The notes beneath the pieces were generated by a model. That model was not told where the DNA came from. It was given only the letters and a program-made list of their open reading frames with translations, and made no database searches. Made by a program: the position numbers and the translations under genes. DNA of 64,000 bases from Trametes villosa (Eukaryota; Basidiomycota; Agaricomycetes; Polyporales; Polyporaceae), in the NCBI GenBank assembly GCA_002964805.2, contig PUDQ02000124.1:56704-120703 (forward strand). Reading direction: 5' to 3'. Of the stretch, positions 13,362 to 23,800 are shown piece after piece; position 1 is the first letter of the stretch; the number at the start of each line of letters is the position of its first letter.

Positions 13362-15233
13362 CTATTCTGTGCCGGACACCGAGGTAACGATCACATCGTC
13401 GAGCACCCCTCCGTCACGGCTGCGCGTGGAATTTTGCGCATCCCTCCACTTCCGCTCCTGCGCGCGGACCTTCACAAATCGCCACACCAGCGACAGGACT
13501 GTCTGCCACGTCTGGTGTACAGTATAGCCGGCAACGGACGGGCGGTAGACCGAGTGACCGCGGCCACGCATTTGTAACCACTGCGCCTCCGTGAGCACTT
13601 GTCCACGATGGGGACTCCGGACCTCCTTCAGCTGCGGGAAGTACGCGGAGAGCACCATCGCGAGCGCTCGAGGGTCACCCAGCCGTGGCCAGCCGACGAA
13701 GAGAGTTTCGAGGGGGCAATGGCGGTCCTGGGAGGCCAGTCGTCGCAGTCCGCGTCGGAGCTCTCCGTCGGATAACTGGGTTGCAAAGTCGAGGTCAAGC
13801 GCGAGCTTCTGGAGCTCATGACAATGTTCGGCGACGGAGAGGAGGCCGAGGAGCGTCCCTCGTGGCAGGTGGGGATGGTGGCGGCCAATCGTAAGCTGAG
13901 CGTCCTTGGAGCCGCGAGACGGCTGGAGATCTAGTACTGTGAGCGCGTGCCACGCGCGTGAAAGAGTGTGGAGGGCGCCGTTGTCGAGTAGGACGTGACA
14001 ATGTCCTGAGATCGTGAGCGAGGCGAGGGCGGAAAGCGCGTAGAGCGGGGAGATGTCCCCGCCGAGATAGATAGGGACGGGGATGGCGAGCGGATTGTTG
14101 GAAAGGCGCCCCAACTCGAGGTCGATTTCCGTGATGCACTTCCGGGCGCAAGGATCTTGAACCAGCGTTGCCAAGAACACTTGAAGTAGATCTGGCTGGA
14201 CGATGTCGTCGGTTGCGACGCGGAGAGCCCTGAGATGACGGAAAGGGACGGCATGCAGGAGTGCAACACACCAATCGAAGGAGTCCGAGCGCACGCGGAG
14301 AGTTTCGACGTGCGTAAAAGCCGCAGTCAATGGCTCATAGTGGCGAAGAGAATCCCAGAGGTAGTCGCCGGACAGAACGTAGATGTCGACGGAAGTGAGA
14401 GAAAGTACAGATGCGAGTTGGCAAAACGCAGAGGGCAGGAGCGGAATATCTGGGATAGCGATGGTCGTGAGGCTCGCGAATCCCGATGCGACCGCAGTGG
14501 CAAGAGGGAGAGCCAGGTAGTGAAGAGACGTGGGATAAAATTCCCGCACGGTGTCTGCCTTCACGATGAGCGTCCGTAGATCCGGTGCGTCCACAAGGCG
14601 CTCGATAACTCGAGGGTGGACCTCGGTGGGTGTTTTGTACTCTGATACCGTACGGTTGGAGGGGCGTTCGTTCAGAATTAGACGGAGGCTTTGCAGGCTG
14701 GGACCGAAGGCGAGGTGGGTGGGATATCGGTAGGCTGTACATGACGCTGTCGAGCCGCCGTATCCAATAGAGCGCAGCCGAGGGAAAGCGTATTCGAGAC
14801 GGTGCTGCTCGAGCTGTTCCCAGACAAAGGGATCCACATGCGGTCCCGCCCTCCTAGGATTATCGCAGATTTCGACGATGCGAGCCGCGTAAGTTCGAAA
14901 GCGCTCAAAGTCCGAAGAGACAGCTTCGCGAATAAATTTCTGAAGAATTGCGTCAGACTGGGTAGGACCGAATTGTGATGAAGTGCTCACCACTTGGTAC
15001 CACACTCGCCCCGGAGCCTTTTCAATGACGCACAGGTCATCCGGAAGGGTGTATAACAGCGGAATGAACAGCTCTATAGAATACCAAAGCGCGTCGAGAG
15101 CTAGGTTCCGATAGGAATGGCATGTTCTAGCGAAGGTAGCCAGCGATTTAGATTGCAGATGAGAACATATGAGAGCAGTAATGTCGCGCGGGAGCCACTC
15201 GGTGTACTTGTAGACCACGGTCGAATTGAGCAT
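13362..15233 (-). CDS. F-box protein with leucine-rich C-terminal region
   Basis: An uninterrupted ORF of 623 codons from an ATG. Residues about 14-50 (LPRDITALICSHLQSKSLAT...ARTCHSYRNLALDALW) fit the F-box consensus LPxEIxxxIxxxL followed by the CxxxxxxAxxxLW motif, which docks to Skp1 in SCF ubiquitin ligases. The rest is a long series of Leu/Asp-rich strands (LTTIAIPDIPLLP, LRALRVATDD, LASLTISGHCHVLL, LTVLDLQP, HCHELQKLALDLD) resembling irregular leucine-rich repeats, the usual substrate-binding part. Length and the lack of introns are usual for the large F-box families of agaricomycetes, where substrates are mostly unknown. The C-terminus (about 560-623) is basic and less ordered. The neighbouring sequence on both sides has no gene, so there is no context for its target. 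Confidence 0.85.
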   Translation of the reverse strand: MLNSTVVYKYTEWLPRDITALICSHLQSKSLATFARTCHSYRNLALDALWYSIELFIPLLYTLPDDLCVIEKAPGRVWYQVVSTSSQFGPTQSDAILQKFIREAVSSDFERFRTYAARIVEICDNPRRAGPHVDPFVWEQLEQHRLEYAFPRLRSIGYGGSTASCTAYRYPTHLAFGPSLQSLRLILNERPSNRTVSEYKTPTEVHPRVIERLVDAPDLRTLIVKADTVREFYPTSLHYLALPLATAVASGFASLTTIAIPDIPLLPSAFCQLASVLSLTSVDIYVLSGDYLWDSLRHYEPLTAAFTHVETLRVRSDSFDWCVALLHAVPFRHLRALRVATDDIVQPDLLQVFLATLVQDPCARKCITEIDLELGRLSNNPLAIPVPIYLGGDISPLYALSALASLTISGHCHVLLDNGALHTLSRAWHALTVLDLQPSRGSKDAQLTIGRHHPHLPRGTLLGLLSVAEHCHELQKLALDLDFATQLSDGELRRGLRRLASQDRHCPLETLFVGWPRLGDPRALAMVLSAYFPQLKEVRSPHRGQVLTEAQWLQMRGRGHSVYRPSVAGYTVHQTWQTVLSLVWRFVKVRAQERKWRDAQNSTRSRDGGVLDDVIVTSVSGTE

Positions 15234-18200
15234 ACCGGTAAGTTTGTATGCGAACTAGCGACCCGTCGAGCCTAGCATCGAGAGGTAGTCGTGGTTACAG
15301 AGTAACATGGATGAGACGCCTGATTAGGCCAAATCAATCATTGGCTTTTCCCGAGGAGATAAGTACCGCCCGGCTATTGCCGGACGATGTTTGCGCACTG
15401 CGGCGCCGCCGGCACGGCTGTTGGCCAGAAACTTGTTGAAGACACCCACTCACTCACCGCGACGCGGAGTGAATACCCTCGGGCATGGCTACGGAGTGCC
15501 CGCGCGTGGTACGAGGATCCTACGCTGTCTTCCCGAATGAAGTTCTTGGCATGCAGCAACTCAAAGAGAAGGTGCACCCTTCAGCTTCAAGTTTTGCGCG
15601 TCGTGCTCTGTCTTGAAGTCGCCTCTGATTCTCCGAGTCATCTCTGTCAGCCTTCAAGTTAAGCACGCTCGCAAGCCGTGCTGTACAAGCCGATAGCACG
15701 AGGCGCTCCTTCGCCAGAGCTCCTGCCCCTTGCATCTTCCGATGCAATGGAGTAATCGCCGTACGCCGTTGACCGCCCCATATTGCACCTCAAGTCTATC
15801 TCGCCGACGTCCGCGCCCTGGCACGCGTCGCACATCGCCCTTTGCACATCGGGCCGACTGCCTACGCGCGTGCTCTCGCGCCTGACCTCCGTTGCGCGAA
15901 GGGCAGAAACGGGCCCTCCGTCGCCAACGCCTTCAAGTTCCCGTACAACTCGCGCAGCGGCGTCTCCGCGTGGGCGTGCCGAGTCGCATATCCCCTCGCG
16001 CCCTTCTCCCGACCTCCCGAACAACGATCTCCGGCTCCGCTATCCTAAAGAGCGGCAGAGCAGATGCCACCCGCCCTGGCCGGCAGCTGCCCTCGAAGCT
16101 TCGCCGCTCGCACGCCCGTGGCCGTGACCTAGCTACGCCTCCTCGCGCCTCGGGCCCCGCATGTGCACCTACCACTGACAGCGACATGCAGCTTCGTACG
16201 CTACGCCCGCGCATTCACTTCCGGACGACCTGCCCGTCCTCCGACGCTAGTTGCTCGCGGTCAGGCGCAACGGGGGCGGGCGCGCGGGTCACCTGCTCGC
16301 CACTCGCACGCGCCGGGGGCTGGCCCGTCCTCCGTGTGTGTCGCTTTGGGCTTGCGTGTCCACTTCCGCGTACGCCCCGCATCTCCCGCACACCCTGTGC
16401 GGCGATATTATTCGGGAGCTCCTTCGCGTCCGGCTCAGGACCCGTCTCTCCGAACGCCCGCCATGCGCATGATGCCGCCTCCACGCCTGCCACTGGGGAC
16501 ATTGACGGTGGACTCTCTCCGCACTCGCGCCTGCCAGTGCAGCATCGTTTCGGAGACTTCGAAGTGCGTCATCGCAGCACTACCGATCTGTCACCCCCGC
16601 TATGGGCGCAGCTGACCAGTGCACCCTGCACGTTGGGCAGCGTCCTGCTGCATAGGCTTCCTTGCGCGCGCCAAGTGCGGTGCGACCATCCGGGCGAGGA
16701 CATCTGTCGATCTCGCTGCCCTGGGTCTCTCGACGCTGCGCATGGACAGCCTGCGAATCGCGAAGGCGTCGTTGCGCACCTTATTCGCGCCACTGCTCTC
16801 TCGCTACCCACTCGTGTCCGGTGCGAGACTGTATTCGCGCAGCAGTCAGCCCTCCTGTCACCAGCGCGACGTGATGCTATGGACCGGTAATTCATGGCGA
16901 TATCCCCTCCGCCTCGGAAACTATATCCTTCAGAAAGGCCGGTGACTTCCTCTGCGCTCTGCTTCGTCTTTCGGGTCCTCGGAACGCACGATTCGCACAC
17001 CCGCCAAGCCCATCCCCCCGTCCGACTTCACTACGACAAGCAGCCCATGGAGGCACGTGAAGGCAGCCGTCTCCGGAGGCTCTCAGCCGGGTTCTTGCCA
17101 AGGCCTCCCTCCCTGCGAGCACGGACACGGACGCGGGCTGACATGCTCGGAGAATGAGGCGCTCGCTCCAATGCAGATAGCTGTAAGTTCAATCTCGTGC
17201 ATAACGGATGGTTCAGAGCCCGGGAGTGCTCCGATAGGCCTCGGCGGGGCTGTTCGCGCCGCACGTCTCTCATTCGATCGAGGTCCGCTGCGACGCCGCA
17301 GACACTGCAGTCTTCGGGTTCGCGTGCGCGTAGCGTGAGGATAGCACAGCGAAGCGTCTTCGGAGCCTCCTCCGAGATGAATGCTTGGCAGCTATCTCCG
17401 CACGTATAGGATGTAAAGCCCAACGTCCAATGTTCAGGCATCACGGAGGGCTCTGGGCTTGCACCCGGTCCGGGTAAAGCTTCCTGCACGTCCGAGATCT
17501 GGACTTGGGATCCCGGATGTGTAGGTTCGGGTTACTTCGCATTCGGGGTTACTTGACCCTACGACACTTCCGAGCTACGTTCACTCTACACGACTCCGAG
17601 TCGGGAGCCGGCCGTCGGACGCGAGGAAGCTATAGTGATCATTACGAGCTTCGCCGTCCACGTTCGTGGCTGCTGCAGGTAAGTATTGTGCACAGTCCAC
17701 GGTGGGTGTCACTTCTCGATAGCGACCCGTGAGCCGGCTTGGTGCTTCTCGCACGTGTACCGCGCGTTCGGCACTACGGTCGTCCGGGCCACGTACGGTG
17801 GAGCGCAAGTAGCCTCGTGTATGGACCCACAACATTCGGGCCGAACGCACCTGGAGACGCTGCGGATGATACAGATGTCTTTCGCATTGCGTCTCCGTGT
17901 AGGAGTCGAGATACCTTGCGACTTCAGCGGATAAGCTTGCTATGGAGCTACGCTATACGTCTCTACCTCCCCCGTTGCTGGCCACCCAGGAAATCCCCTC
18001 TGGCTGGCATCGTCGCCTCCCACGTGTACCATACCCCAATACTTCGCACCGTGGTTGGGGTGAGTGGCCGAAGTATGCCGACTTCTATCTGCGCTCGCCC
18101 GCTCCCGCAACCTTCTCTACGGCGGCCGCACTTCCCCCACGCAGCTGAAGATTTTACGTGCGCCGACGCTCGGCCGCGGTGATGCAGGGCGCAGACTACT

Positions 18201-19013
18201 CCCGCTGTCAATGGCTAGCATTGCCCAGGTAAGAGAACCTCCAAGAAGGTAGTACATGCCGCCGGGGATAGCCTTCCCGATCCTGATCGTCTGCTCTCTT
18301 CCGGGGGCGCGGTGTCTAAACGCCACGAACTTTACGTGTGTATCTCATGCTGTCCTCCCCGACGGGAAGTGCGCTCTCCTCTGGGGCTGGTGCACTCTCG
18401 CGCAGCGTGTGCGTGCCCCAGGGGTTGGTATTGGCGGCCATACGTGCACTTCTTATGATAGGGGCAGCGTTTTCTGGACGTCGTACTTGCGCCAGTATGC
18501 AGCACTTGCGTTGCTATAGTCGTCGATCCTCCCGCCATGTAATTCGACGAAGTCGTGGAAACACGTCGATTATCGCTCATCGTTTCAATTGCGAGGCACT
18601 CGTGCTCCTGACGATCCTCGTACAGAAGGGTAGCTATGTATAACGGTGCTTCTGCCTTACGCATCGTACGTCATCTGCACCAGTGCTTTTCCGCCGCGGG
18701 ACGCCGATCCACAGAAGGAGAGCCAAGTACCAGTCGCGACGATGCCGGCGGTGTGGAAGTTGCGTACAGTTTGTTCCACGCGCACGTCGCACGTACAGTG
18801 CAATCATAGCACTGAGCACATATCTCCTTCCTAGGCAAATCCGTACAAATATCCACGCACCCGCAATGCTTCGGAGTCACGCGCCGTTCGTTTCATCTCC
18901 GTCCACGCTCGTAGCACAGTATGAACCACGTCCCCGGGCGATGTGCCCCAGGTTCAGCATGATGACCGTGCTCGTCGTGATCATATTCACCATTTCATAC
19001 AACATCGCGAATT
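15234..19013. other. 3.8 kb stretch without a supportable gene
   Basis: Promoter of the F-box gene at the left edge, then GC-rich sequence with many short overlapping frames on both strands but no domain-bearing ORF. Possible introns on the + strand: 17679-17722 (GTAAGT...GATAG) and 18059-18144 (GTGAGT...CGCAG). Nothing else recognised. Confidence 0.4.
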
Positions 19014-19980
19014 CTACCACGGGATCTTCTCACCGTTGTACCGCAAGTACTCGCCACTCTGCGCGGCGGTCGCCGTGGTGATGACCTTGAGTATGCCGGC
19101 GACGCTCTCATGGGGCTCGAGTGCTGCAGTGTCGCCGCCCATATCTGATCGAAGCGTGCGTCAGGACTGCGCGGTGAATGTGTGCTGTATGACGCCTACC
19201 GGTCTTGACCCATCCGGGACACAAGGCGATTACAATGAGGTCCGGGCGCTCCACCTTCTGCTTGTAAGCCTGTAAACGCGACATAGGCAATCAGTGTGCT
19301 ATATGATGCTTCGACCAAGACGGATGGGCGTACCAGCATGTTGAGAGCAGTCTTGCTCATCCCGTACGAGCCGTATTGGGCGCCCGGGATGTCTGCGCTC
19401 GCGATGCTGCCGGCTGTGCTCGAGATGTGCAGGATCTTCTTCGCCTGGCCCTTCTCCAGGAAAGGCAGCGCGACTTGGGAGAGCAACGCGGGGCCCACGG
19501 CGTTTGTCTTGAAGAGGTCGAGAAGTGTGTCTGCCTCGAGGGTGAACGCAGAGTCGCGGGCTAACTACATTGCGAACGTAGCAGTAAAGCGAGTAAGCAC
19601 AACAGTGGACTATAACTGGCCGGTAGTACGTACGATCGCTGCGTTGTTGATGAGGTAGTCGAGGCCGGTCTCGCCGAGGATTCGCTGGAGATCCTTCGCA
19701 CACGCACGGATGCTGTCAAAGTCGCTGATGTCGAGCTTGATGATGTGCAGCGAACCCTTCGCAGTCTTCTTCAAGTCGTCGAGCGCGCTTGATTTCTCCG
19801 GGGAACGGGTAGACGCTACGACTAGGTTGCTCGGGGACGCGAGAAGCTGCTTCACGATCTCGAGGCCGATTCCTCGGTTAGCACTAAAATCAAGGATAAC
19901 AATGGTCAACGCGAGCCCGGTGCGAAAGATTGACGTGCTTACCCGCTTACGAGCCAAGTAGTAGGGCGAGCTGTAGACAT
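19014..19980 (-). CDS. Short-chain dehydrogenase/reductase, sniffer/C-factor-like (SDR1)
   Basis: Five exons: 19980-19943, 19883-19634, 19564-19334, 19269-19200 and 19144-19014, giving 239 residues with all phases consistent. The Rossmann glycine motif is SGANRGIG (12-19), the NNAA motif is near 92-95, and the catalytic YGMSK places Tyr163 and Lys167 after the Ser-rich strand ISSTAGS. The sequence CPGWVKTDMGG and the C-terminal RYNGEKIPW are hallmarks of the carbonyl-reductase sniffer-like SDR branch. Such cytosolic NAD(P)H enzymes reduce carbonyls; the true substrate is unknown. Its paralogues lie at 34392, 35717 and 41772 and share every intron position. A copia element ends 300 bp upstream of the start. 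All catalytic residues are present and no break is seen. Confidence 0.88.
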
Positions 19981-20050
19981 GGCGGACGTTGGGCGTTCTT
20001 CTGCAGTGTTGGCCTATGAAGCGGAAGAGGCCGTCGCCTCCCCGGCATGT

Positions 20051-20057
20051 TTTTATA
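20051..20057 (-). promoter_or_regulatory. TATA box of SDR1
   Basis: TATAAAA on the - strand, 71 nt before the ATG of SDR1. The paralogues SDR2 and SDR3 have TATAAA at 61-75 nt before their starts, which supports a real core promoter. It lies between the SDR1 start and the copia 3' LTR, so the insertion left it intact. Confidence 0.6.
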
Positions 20058-20274
20058 CACCGTCCATGAGGCGATTCTACGAGCGGGTACCGGCAGGAGA
20101 GACGACATGAGGTTGCATGCCCATTGTTCGGCCGGACATAGCATCTGTTGTGACTCACTCCGCAGGGGTCCCCTCGTCATTTGAGATGAGTACGTGGGAG
20201 CAACGGCGCCATGGGCGAAACGCGCCGCGTGGAATGAGCGAAGGTAGGCGAAGCGGTTCAGTCACTCTGGTGAG

Positions 20275-20279
20275 AAACG
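20275..20279. repeat. 5-bp target-site duplication (left) of the copia element
   Basis: AAACG directly before the left LTR; the same five bases follow the right LTR at 26628-26632. A 5-bp duplication is the standard footprint of a copia integrase. Confidence 0.92.
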
Positions 20280-20854
20280 TGATGAACTCTGAACCTGGAA
20301 GGCTGTAAGCCGCACAAAGAGAGGTCTTCAGTCTGTGAGAGAACGACTATGATTGCATAGTACTGTACCTGTAAGCCGCACAAAGAGAGGCTACAAGTAC
20401 TAGTAAGTAAACATGTAAAGGCGCATAGGTAATATGGGACTTACTCTTCAGTCTGTGAGAGAACGACTGAAGAGCAGAGGCCTGCAGAGTCCTCCTTATA
20501 TACTACTGAGGGAGGACGATGAATAAGCATAAGTAAGAGATCATATGACCGTCCAGAGGACGCTGACTGAGCGAGGAGGGACGCTGACTGAGCGAAGGTA
20601 GGACGATGAGTAAGAATGAGGCATGTGATGTCCATGGCTGAGTAACACTAAGCTCCAGACAGGTCTAGAATAGTCAGGAGCATCGTAGAACGTACCAGAA
20701 GCATAGGTAGGGATGGCAGGATGCCGAGTATGTACAGAACAAAAGAATGTACGTATATGGTAAGTAGGAAAGTCCATGCCGGCGTATCGTAGACGCACGG
20801 CCACTAACACTGCCACTCCCGGTCCGGCACAGCCGTAGACACGGAAGTTCAACA
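20280..20854 (-). repeat. 3' LTR of the copia element (575 bp)
   Basis: Read on the - strand it starts TGTTGAACTTCC and ends AGTTCATCA, so it has TG...CA ends. It is 21 bp longer than its partner owing to a short internal tandem duplication. It carries internal repeats of GTAAGCCGCACAAAGAGAGG (20306 and 20370 regions) and of CTTCAGTCTGTGAGAGAACG. Confidence 0.95.
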
Positions 20855-20863
20855 CTCCCACTC
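20855..20863 (-). other. Polypurine tract of the copia element
   Basis: GAGTGGGAG on the - strand lies immediately before the 3' LTR and two bases after the gag-pol stop codon. This is the expected place for the plus-strand primer of reverse transcription. Confidence 0.8.
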
Positions 20864-20865
20864 GT

Positions 20866-23800
20866 TCAAGATGCGGAGGACACCAAGCCAACACCCTGCC
20901 TGAAGCGCTCGAGAATGGAGAAGGGCACATTCTTGGTCAGAGCGTCGGCGAGTTGGTCCGCGGAAGCGACGTAGAAGATCTCGGTGTTCCCTAGTTCGAC
21001 CTGCTCTCGAACGTAATGGTAGGTGATCTCTACGTGCTTGATCTTTCGGTCGTAAGCGGGGTTGACTGCGAGGAAGATCGATCCCTGGTTGTCTAGACAC
21101 AGGGGAGTCGCTCGCGAGATGTCGTCCCCAAGCTCACTTCCAAAAGTCCTCAGCCACGCCATCTGACGACAAGCGTCTGAAGCCGCCTTGTACTCCGCCT
21201 CGGTCGAGGAGCCGGATACTGTAGGCTGACGCCTCGATGCCCATGAAACGACACCGCCTGCCATCAAGAAAACGAAGCCGGATGTGGAATGCCGGTCATC
21301 GCGGTCCTCGGCCCAGTCCGAGTCTGAGTAAGACAAGAGACCGTCGTTGGACGCCCCGTTGTAGCGCAACTTGTAGTCCTTAGTACCCTGGAGATAGCGT
21401 AGGATGTACTTGGCAAAGTTCCAGTGCGCGTTAGACGGATTGGCGTTGTACTTGGACAACCGCGTTACGGCGAAGTCGATGTCGGGGCGCGTCCCAAGAG
21501 TTGCGTAGAGAATACTGCCGATCAAACTCTGGTAGCGCTTCCGGAAGGAATCGGTGGCGGTCTGCTTAGATTTCTCCAAGACAGCACCAGCAGGGAGAGG
21601 GGTGCGAGCCGGCTTGCAGTCGGCCATGTTGAAGCGTTCGAGGACGGACTGGATATACTCCGACTGGTCAATGTCGATAGTACGCGTGCTACGGTCGCGG
21701 GTAATGCGAAGACCGAGGAAACGCTCGACTGGTCCTAAGTCCGTCATCTTGTACTGTCCGCTCAACGTGTCCTTGACCTGCTTGATATGGCTAGGCCGGT
21801 CGCCGAAGAGGAGTAGATCGTCGACATAGAGTACGACAATCGTAACGAAATCCCCCCCTTGTCGCCGATATACGTAGACTCCGGCATCAGAGTACGTCCG
21901 TTTGAATCCCATGTCAAGGAGAGACTTGTGGATTTTGGCATTCCACTGACGAGACGCCTGCTTAAGGCCGTAGATAGCCTTCTTAAGCAAACAGACGTAG
22001 TTCTCCTTGCCGCGTACGGCCCAACCTTCCGGTTGTTCCATGTAGATCTCCTCCTCCAAGTCGCCGTTCAGGAACGCGGTCTTTACGTCCATAGACTCGA
22101 TGTCCCAGTCCTCAAGCGCGGCGTGCGCGAGGAGGTAACGAATCGATTCGAACCGCGCCACTGGCGAGAAAGTCTCATTGTAGTCCTCCCCCCAGATCTG
22201 GGTAAAGCCCTTGGCTACGAGGCGAGCCTTGTACCGTCCATCGTGTTTGATGTCATACACCCAACGATTGGCGACGACGTGACGGTTCTTAGGGCGAGGT
22301 ACGAGGATCCAGGTCTTGTTCTCCAGAAGCGAGTCATACTCAGCTTTCTCAGCAGCTTGCCACTTAGACGCTTCAGGCGAATGCATGGCATCCCGATGGG
22401 TATTCGGTAAGCCCGCCTTATACTGAGCGGCAGCAAGAAAAGCGAGCAGAGTCTCCGCTTGCTCGTGCTGAGTACCATCTGCGTCCGTACGTGCATCAAC
22501 CCGAGCAGGGGGTTCATCACCGTACGTACTGTCCCCATAGCGCTTAGGCGGTTTGACCTCGCGATGAGGCTTGTCGCGCGCGATGCTAGGACCTCCCACT
22601 GGCTCATGACGGCGGCGCACGTGGGCAGGACGAGGAGGGGGAACAGGCGGAGGTGTAGGTGGACGTTCAGGTTCAGCGGGAGCTTCTGGCTCTGGAGCTG
22701 GAGGAGCAGGAGCGGGTGGAGGGTCCAGAACCTCAGGCTGAGGCTCAGGAAGTTGGACAGGAAGAGGAGGGAGCTCGTCGTCATCAGCGTTCGAGGCTTC
22801 ATCAGACGGCTCGGTGTACTCTGGGAACGGACTATCATCCGGGGTAACAGGATGATCGCCGGGGGTTTTACGTGCAGGGAAAGACTCTTCGTCAAATGTC
22901 ACATCGCGAGACACGACGATAGAGCGGGTGGCCGGGTTCCAAAATCTGTACCCCTTTGAACCGGCTTCATACCCCACGAAGGTCATCTCAACAGCCTTCT
23001 TGTCGAGCTTTCCAGCGCGCTCTGACTTCTGCACGTGAACATATGCCTTGCACCCAAAAACGCGGAAGTAGGACACGTCGGGGACGGTCCCATCCCAGAC
23101 CGTAATGGGGCAGCGCCATTTAAGGCGACGCATGGGCTGACGATTGTAGATATGGACGGCTGCTTCCATAGCGAGCTGCCAGAAACCGTGGCTGAGTCCA
23201 GCTTGGTGGAGCATGGACATGGCCTTCTCGACGACGGTACGGTTCCAGCGTTCTGCACGTCCATTCTGCTGAGGCGACTTAGGCATAGTCTTATGGTGCT
23301 CGATCCCATGCTTGCGAAGATGATCGGTGAATTCCTTCGAGGTGTATTCCCCCCCGCGATCAGAACGGACTCGCTTGATCTTCTTGCCAGTCTGGTTCTC
23401 AGCCCACGCCTTGTAGTCGTCAAACGCACGGAAGGCGTCAGACTTGTGCTTAAGATAGTAGGCGCGAGCGAGACCGGAGTGATCGTCGATAAAACCAGCG
23501 AAGTACGAATAACCGTTGATCGAGCGGGTACGCATGGGGCCATCCAGATCAGTGTGGACGAGCTCAAGGGGCTCAGTCGCACGCTTCTCTGAAGGAGGGA
23601 AGGAGGAGCGATGGGATTTGCCAAAGGCGCATCCGTCGCATGGTTCACCGTCCGCAGGGTCGATAGCATCAACACCTTTCACGTTTGAAGGAAGCTTGGA
23701 GAGAGCCTCCTTGCCTGCATGTCCGAAGCGACGATGCCAGGTCTTATAGGTGCGAACGTTCAGGTCGAGCTTAAGACTGTCCGCGATCTCGAGTTCACAC

